A DNA stretch of 9,010 nt. It comes from JAUVXJ01 sp034430275 (GTDB lineage Bacteria; Chloroflexota; Anaerolineae; UBA7937; B3-Chlor). Below are positions 6,533-9,010 of the stretch, one piece after another (positions within the stretch are counted from its first letter, which is position 1; each line of letters begins with the position of its first letter). A program made the position numbers and the translations under genes. The stretch is taken from NCBI GenBank assembly GCA_034430275.1, contig DAOUEW010000280.1, positions 1 through 9,010 of the forward strand. Direction: 5' to 3'. The notes under the pieces are model-generated. The model ran no database searches. It worked only from the letters and a program-made list of their open reading frames with translations, and was not told the DNA's origin.

Positions 6533-7525
6533 TTGAGGGACAAGCTGATCGCAGTCCTCAAGGTTGTTGTCAGCGTGGGGTTGATCGCCTATCTGCTGAG
6601 CCGAGTGGGGATGGAAAAGTTGGTCGAGGTGACGTCTTCTGCCTCGGCCAACTACCTATATGTCCTCGTAGCGCTGTTCCTTTACTTCGGAGCCATAGCG
6701 GTGGGCTCCGTCAAGTGGCAGATACTGCTCAAGGCGCAGGGGATAAGGGTGCCCCTTGGCACCCTTCTCTCCTTTACCTTCGTAGGTCTCTTCTTCGGCA
6801 ACTTCCTGCCCACCAACGTAGGCGGCGACCTGGTACGCGGCTATGATCTCGCCCGCCACACCCTACTTCCCGCCGAAACCGCCATCTCCGTGCTGGTGGA
6901 CAGGATGCTGGGCCTCATCGCTTTCGTCTTCGTGGCGGCGGTGATGGCCTTGCTGGTGGTGTACTCCGAGGGCCAGGCCGCACTCTGGGAAGTAGCTGTC
7001 GTCGCTGCACTAGTGCTCCTGGCGCTTTGCGCAGTCTTCGCCCTCATGCTCAGCGGCCGGCTGCGGGCACAGATCAGGCGTCTCTTCCGTATCTCGTTCC
7101 TCTCTCGCCTGGCCCCTCTTTACGATCGGCTGTCGGAAGCGTTGTCGGCCTACCGGCGGAGCTACGCCGCCCTGACGGTGTGCTTCGGCATCTCCGTTCT
7201 GGTACTCACTATCGGCAGTGTGGTGAACTACCTCATCTCCCTGGCCCTGGGAGGCGGCATCTCTCTTCTGCACATCTTCCTCTTCACGCCGCTCATCACG
7301 TTCGTTCTATTGATACCCATCTCCATAGGCGGCATCGGACTCAATCAGAGCGCTTACGTCTTCTTCTTCAACCTGGTGGGCGTCCCGGAGCAGAGATCAC
7401 TAGCCATCTCCCTCATCATGCAGGCCATCATCATCGTCTCCAGCCTGCCAGGTGGCGTGTTGTGGTGGAGGAAGCGTTCCGCCGGCCACCCAGAGCCAGC
7501 CGTGGAAGCCACGCCCGAGCGGTGA
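6533..7525 (+). CDS. Flippase-like integral membrane protein (UPF0104 / LPG synthase TM region family)
   Basis: The 330-residue protein has about eight membrane helices and the marks of the YbhN/AglD-type family (PF03706): FLPTNVGGDLVRGYDLAR (91-108, a family signature), LVDRMLGLIAF (121-131), and IPISIGGIGLNQSAYVFFFN (261-280). Related domains form the membrane part of lysyl-phosphatidylglycerol synthase MprF, where the N-terminal region translocates the lipid, and related stand-alone proteins are proposed to move glycolipids or polyprenyl-linked sugars. The length matches stand-alone members; no cytosolic aminoacyltransferase domain follows. The start is TTG 6533: GGAGG (6522-6526) lies 6 nt upstream, and the ATG at 6528 is out of frame. 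The one-base spacing from the GT2 gene implies translational coupling and a shared substrate: the GT2 builds the lipid-linked sugar inside and this protein may move it across (inference). Confidence 0.85.
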   Translation: MRDKLIAVLKVVVSVGLIAYLLSRVGMEKLVEVTSSASANYLYVLVALFLYFGAIAVGSVKWQILLKAQGIRVPLGTLLSFTFVGLFFGNFLPTNVGGDLVRGYDLARHTLLPAETAISVLVDRMLGLIAFVFVAAVMALLVVYSEGQAALWEVAVVAALVLLALCAVFALMLSGRLRAQIRRLFRISFLSRLAPLYDRLSEALSAYRRSYAALTVCFGISVLVLTIGSVVNYLISLALGGGISLLHIFLFTPLITFVLLIPISIGGIGLNQSAYVFFFNLVGVPEQRSLAISLIMQAIIIVSSLPGGVLWWRKRSAGHPEPAVEATPER

Positions 7526-7767
7526 TGCGCCCCCGACCAGTATCTGGCTCCTCCGGCGAAGTGAGAGACAATTCCCTCGCGGTACATACCCCCGCCTCTG
7601 TGGCCTGAGTCAGAGATCGTCCGCCTCGTCCCCAAAGAGTATCTCGCGCTGGGACTGCACCATTCTCCACCCACTCGACACAACGTGAAGACACGCGAGT
7701 AGTCGGATATAGCTACGCTGGCACCAGCACCGGACGGCCTTTGCTGCCGTGCGGCAGGGCCCTAGCT

Positions 7768-7805
7768 CCCGCAACCATCCCCTGCCTTTCCACTCCCCCT
7801 CTCCC
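7768..7805. other. C-rich polypyrimidine tract (G-rich on minus strand)
   Basis: Runs CCC (7768-7770), CCCC (7779-7782), CCCCC (7795-7799) and CCC (7803-7805) lie within 38 nt. On the minus strand these are four G-runs with intervening lengths of 3, 12 and 8 nt, longer than ideal for a quadruplex. No coding explanation is apparent. Confidence 0.4.
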
Positions 7806-7812
7806 AAACACC

Positions 7813-7830
7813 ATAGGCATATATGCGTAT
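7813..7830. promoter_or_regulatory. 18-nt near-perfect palindrome, possible operator
   Basis: The sequence ATAGGCATATATGCGTAT has a perfect 10-nt core GCATATATGC (7817-7826) and matching ATA/TAT outer arms, with one mismatched pair between. It is an AT-rich island in an otherwise C-rich gap about 185 nt before the first microprotein start. The symmetry suits a dimeric regulator; no regulator family is assigned. Confidence 0.35.
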
Positions 7831-7943
7831 CGCTTGTCGGGCGGATGTACCCAAGCTCCCCTGCAGCAGCCCCGGCCTAAACACCCACAGACCCCGCGAC
7901 AGCTTGCGCCTTTCTTCGGGGTGCATAACAAGCGCTTTCCCTC

Positions 7944-7972
7944 TTCAAAGGTGGCCCCCACTATGGTAGACT
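7944..7972 (+). promoter_or_regulatory. Candidate promoter of the microprotein-receiver cluster
   Basis: TTCAAA (7944-7949) and TAGACT (7967-7972) are spaced by 17 nt, each matching four of six consensus bases. Transcription would start near 7980, about 20 nt before the strong ribosome site of the first microprotein. An alternative -10, TATGGT at 7962, lacks a partner at good spacing. Confidence 0.35.
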
Positions 7973-7999
7973 GTCAGTGGAAGTAGGGAAACACGGTTT

Positions 8000-8008
8000 A
8001 GGAGGTGA
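8000..8008 (+). promoter_or_regulatory. Very strong Shine-Dalgarno of microprotein 1
   Basis: AGGAGGTGA is fully complementary to the usual 16S rRNA 3' end and lies at good spacing (8 nt from GGAGG to the ATG at 8014). It decides the start and argues that this 49-residue frame is really translated. Confidence 0.85.
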
Positions 8009-8013
8009 CTGAC

Positions 8014-8163
8014 ATGTTGTCTCTTGAGATAGTAGGTGTAATGGGTGGACTGTTTGCCTTCCTGGTGTACGCCATGGTCAGGACCCAGGCAGCCAGAAGG
8101 ATATCACAGACAGAGCACCAGGCTGGGGAGCACGCCGCGAGGCCCGCGGAGGAGACTCGTTAG
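8014..8163 (+). CDS. 49-aa single-helix membrane microprotein (module copy 1)
   Basis: This short gene starts at ATG 8014 behind a full-length Shine-Dalgarno and ends at TAG 8161, followed by a second TAG. The product begins MLSLEIVGVMGG, continues as one hydrophobic helix to about residue 22 (VYAMVR), and ends in a polar, charged tail (ARRISQTEHQAGEH...) of about 25 residues. Arg residues after the helix predict N-out/C-in topology. The first 29 residues align without gaps to the next microprotein (17 identities by eye) and to the N terminus of the receiver protein downstream (12 identities). I do not recognise a described family. A role as membrane partner or anchor for the receiver protein is inference from homology of the helix and gene order. 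Codons are less GC-biased at third positions than in the upstream glycan genes. Confidence 0.8.
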   Translation: MLSLEIVGVMGGLFAFLVYAMVRTQAARRISQTEHQAGEHAARPAEETR

Positions 8164-8172
8164 TAGTCGGTT

Positions 8173-8186
8173 CCGAGGGCCCTCGG
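8173..8186. repeat. 14-nt perfect palindrome between the two microprotein genes
   Basis: CCGAGGGCCCTCGG begins 9 nt after the stop of microprotein 1. As RNA it folds to a 5-bp GC-rich stem with a GGCC loop. No T-tract follows (GCGCGCAG), so it is not a standard terminator; it could protect or process the upstream message, attenuate transcription, or be a protein-binding site. Confidence 0.5.
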
Positions 8187-8223
8187 GCGCGCAGTGCTCT
8201 GGCCAGTATCACAAACGGTTTGG

Positions 8224-8234
8224 AAAGGAGGTGA
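8224..8234 (+). promoter_or_regulatory. Full-length Shine-Dalgarno of microprotein 2
   Basis: AAAGGAGGTGA, almost the whole anti-SD complement, sits 8 nt (from GGAGG) before GTG 8240. It fixes the start of the short protein and excludes a longer frame that begins upstream inside microprotein 1. Confidence 0.85.
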
Positions 8235-8239
8235 GAACT

Positions 8240-8404
8240 GTGCTGTCACTGGAGCTGATAGGGATTTTCGGTCTGCTGTTCGTCTTCGTGGCCTACGTGA
8301 TGGTTGTGACGCAACTCGAGCGCAGGCGTTTGCACGTTGCCGACAAGAAGAAGGCAGAGGGAGAAAAGCTTGCGGAGTCGGTCCGCCCCTCGAGCGGGGC
8401 CTAG
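8240..8404 (+). CDS. 54-aa single-helix membrane microprotein (module copy 2)
   Basis: The gene starts at GTG 8240 behind AAAGGAGGTGA and ends at TAG 8402. The product begins MLSLELIGIFGLLF, has one membrane helix to about residue 23, and then a strongly basic and acidic tail (QLERRRLHVADKKKAEGEK...) of about 30 residues, predicted cytoplasmic. The helix region matches microprotein 1 (17 of 29 by eye) including the MLSLE start, Y19, M21, V22 and R28; tails are not similar beyond charge. It is 76 nt downstream of microprotein 1 and 45 nt upstream of the receiver gene, so all three are likely co-transcribed. The same frame remains open upstream, overlapping microprotein 1, but that part has no ribosome site and is not protein-like. 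Function unknown; a membrane adaptor for the receiver protein is a guess. Confidence 0.8.
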   Translation: MLSLELIGIFGLLFVFVAYVMVVTQLERRRLHVADKKKAEGEKLAESVRPSSGA

Positions 8405-8449
8405 GCTGGCCGCTGAACAAGACTACACCTAGCTGCGGAGGTTAGTGGA

Positions 8450-8989
8450 ATGTTGACAATTGAGATTGCTGCTGCGTTGATTCTGTTGGTCGGACTGCTG
8501 ATCTATGCCATGGTTAGGTCCTATCTGGACAGAACACGCACTCACTTGCCTGGACGGGCCGAACGAGCGGCCAGAATACTAGTCGTAGACGACGATCCGG
8601 ACTTCCTGAACATCACGAAGAGGATCCTAGTCAACCACGGGCACGAAGTCCACACCGCTTCGAGCGGCGCTGAGGCGCTGAAAGCGATGCGCGGCTCTTC
8701 TGTCAAGCCTGACGTGGTATTGCTGGATATCATGATGGACTACATCACGGATGGTCTGGATGTCAGCAATGCGATGCAGAGAGATCCTCATCTGAAGAGT
8801 ATCCCTGTGATCATGATCACGTCGCTCACGGGCGTCAAGAGTCACGAGTTGTTCCCTAGCGACCAGCGCGTCGCAGTGAGCGCGTGGCTCAACAAACCGG
8901 TCAAGCCCTCAGAGTTGCTAAACGCGGTGCAGAAGACTCTGACCGGCGTGACGGAGGGAGTGCCCGTTGGCGTTCCCGCCGTCTCCTAG
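8450..8989 (+). CDS. Membrane-anchored single-domain response regulator (module copy 3 fused to receiver)
   Basis: The 179-residue protein joins an N-terminal helix module (MLTIEIAAALILLVG...IYAMVRSYLDR, 1-28) and a short linker to a complete receiver domain (about 41-165). Receiver landmarks: ILVVDDDPD (43-51) with acidic D47/D48, phospho-acceptor D93 in VVLLDIMMD, switch T124 in IMITS, and K149 in WLNKPVKPSELL. The variant loop DIMMDYITDGLDV resembles receivers with an MM-x(4)-TDG insertion rather than plain CheY. No DNA-binding or enzymatic output domain follows; the C-terminal 14 residues are Val/Gly/Pro-rich. The start is ATG 8450 with GGAGG 8 nt upstream. Positively charged residues after the helix put the receiver in the cytoplasm. 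It probably receives phosphate from a histidine kinase encoded elsewhere and acts by protein contact at the membrane, perhaps with the two microproteins (inference). Confidence 0.9.
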   Translation: MLTIEIAAALILLVGLLIYAMVRSYLDRTRTHLPGRAERAARILVVDDDPDFLNITKRILVNHGHEVHTASSGAEALKAMRGSSVKPDVVLLDIMMDYITDGLDVSNAMQRDPHLKSIPVIMITSLTGVKSHELFPSDQRVAVSAWLNKPVKPSELLNAVQKTLTGVTEGVPVGVPAVS

Positions 8990-9010
8990 TGGGTGCGCGG
9001 CCGTGTTTGC

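Larger units (their letters stand above)
7526..8013. other. 488-nt non-coding stretch, no convincing gene
   Basis: No reading frame here combines a start, a ribosome site and protein-like composition on either strand. The plus strand is strikingly C-rich between about 7760 and 7900 (see the polypyrimidine tract). I can see weak hairpins, CTGCC-GTGC-GGCAG (7744-7757) flanked by GGCC repeats (7736-7739 and 7758-7761) and a two-part stem at 7902-7933, but neither is followed by a proper T-tract. No tRNA, rRNA, tmRNA, SRP RNA or RNase P RNA signature was recognised. The 3' end carries the likely promoter and leader of the microprotein cluster. A small RNA or a decayed gene cannot be excluded. Confidence 0.5.
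7993..8536 (+). repeat. Tandem duplicated leader plus membrane-module array (three copies)
   Basis: Three copies of an 87-nt coding module lie at 8014-8100, 8240-8326 and 8450-8536. Residues identical in all three translated copies are M1, L2, E5, L13, Y19, M21, V22 and R28. Copies 1 and 2 also share the upstream leader ACGGTTT (7993-7999 and 8215-8221) followed by GGAGGTGA (8001-8008 and 8227-8234), with 1 versus 5 nt between. Copy 3 lacks this leader. The pattern suggests descent by duplication, with copies 1 and 2 the most recent pair. Confidence 0.7.

Noticed and set aside
7562..7702. Plus-strand stretch in frame with the flippase gene that reads protein-like (EIVRLVPKEYLALGLHH)
   Set aside because: It lies after two in-frame stops and has no start codon or ribosome site; could be a remnant, but a chance open frame is equally likely.
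7744..7757. Hairpin CTGCC-GTGC-GGCAG as a terminator for the GT2-flippase operon
   Set aside because: No T-tract follows (GGCCCTAGC), and it is over 200 nt beyond the stop codon.
7713..7961. 82-codon minus-strand frame in the long gap
   Set aside because: Cys/Gly/Arg-rich, low-complexity translation from a C-rich tract, no SD-like sequence seen and no family resemblance.
8045..8239. Longer frame running into microprotein 2 from inside microprotein 1
   Set aside because: No ribosome site at its start, Arg/Pro/Ser-rich composition, and a near-perfect SD directly before GTG 8240 marks the true start.
1..9010. CRISPR array, tRNA/rRNA genes, insertion sequence or integrase
   Set aside because: No regularly spaced repeats, no RNA gene signatures and no transposase or recombinase motifs were found on reading both strands.

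Overview
The window is GC-rich bacterial DNA. It has frequent GTG and TTG starts with good Shine-Dalgarno (SD) sites and recognisable sigma70-type promoters. It looks like an accessory envelope or lipid-glycan region next to a housekeeping gene. The gene content (MutS2, GT87-like integral membrane glycosyltransferase, alkaline-phosphatase-fold membrane protein, B12-type radical SAM protein, GT2, UPF0104-type flippase-like protein, stand-alone receiver) fits Chloroflexota or a similar deep-branching, Gram-positive-like lineage. That assignment is inference; no rRNA or marker tree is available here.

Layout. Positions 1-754 hold the 3' end of mutS2 (coiled coil, KOW-like and Smr domains). It converges, with a 14 nt gap, on a minus-strand polytopic GT87-like glycosyltransferase (769-2145). 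A short AT-rich divergent promoter region (2146-2232) separates that gene from a plus-strand series: a membrane-anchored alkaline-phosphatase-superfamily protein with altered metal ligands (2233-3972), a B12-binding radical SAM protein (4077-5459), a GT2 glycosyltransferase (5572-6531) and a flippase-like membrane protein (6533-7525). The last two form a tight operon behind a near-consensus promoter. Together these genes suggest synthesis, modification and membrane translocation of a lipid-linked glycan or glycolipid. The product cannot be read from sequence.

Positions 7526-8013 contain no convincing gene but do hold a C-rich tract, an 18-nt imperfect palindrome, weak hairpins and a plausible promoter.

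The most unusual part is 8014-8989. Two microproteins (49 and 54 aa) and a 179-aa response regulator follow one another. All three begin with the same roughly 29-residue single-helix membrane module (M-L-[ST]-[LI]-E ... Y-x-M-V ... R), aligned without gaps. In the third gene this module is fused to a complete receiver domain with no output domain. The first two also share a leader (ACGGTTT followed by GGAGGTGA). I read this as a small duplicated membrane-anchor family, possibly forming a membrane-localised phospho-signalling complex. I do not recognise it as a described system.
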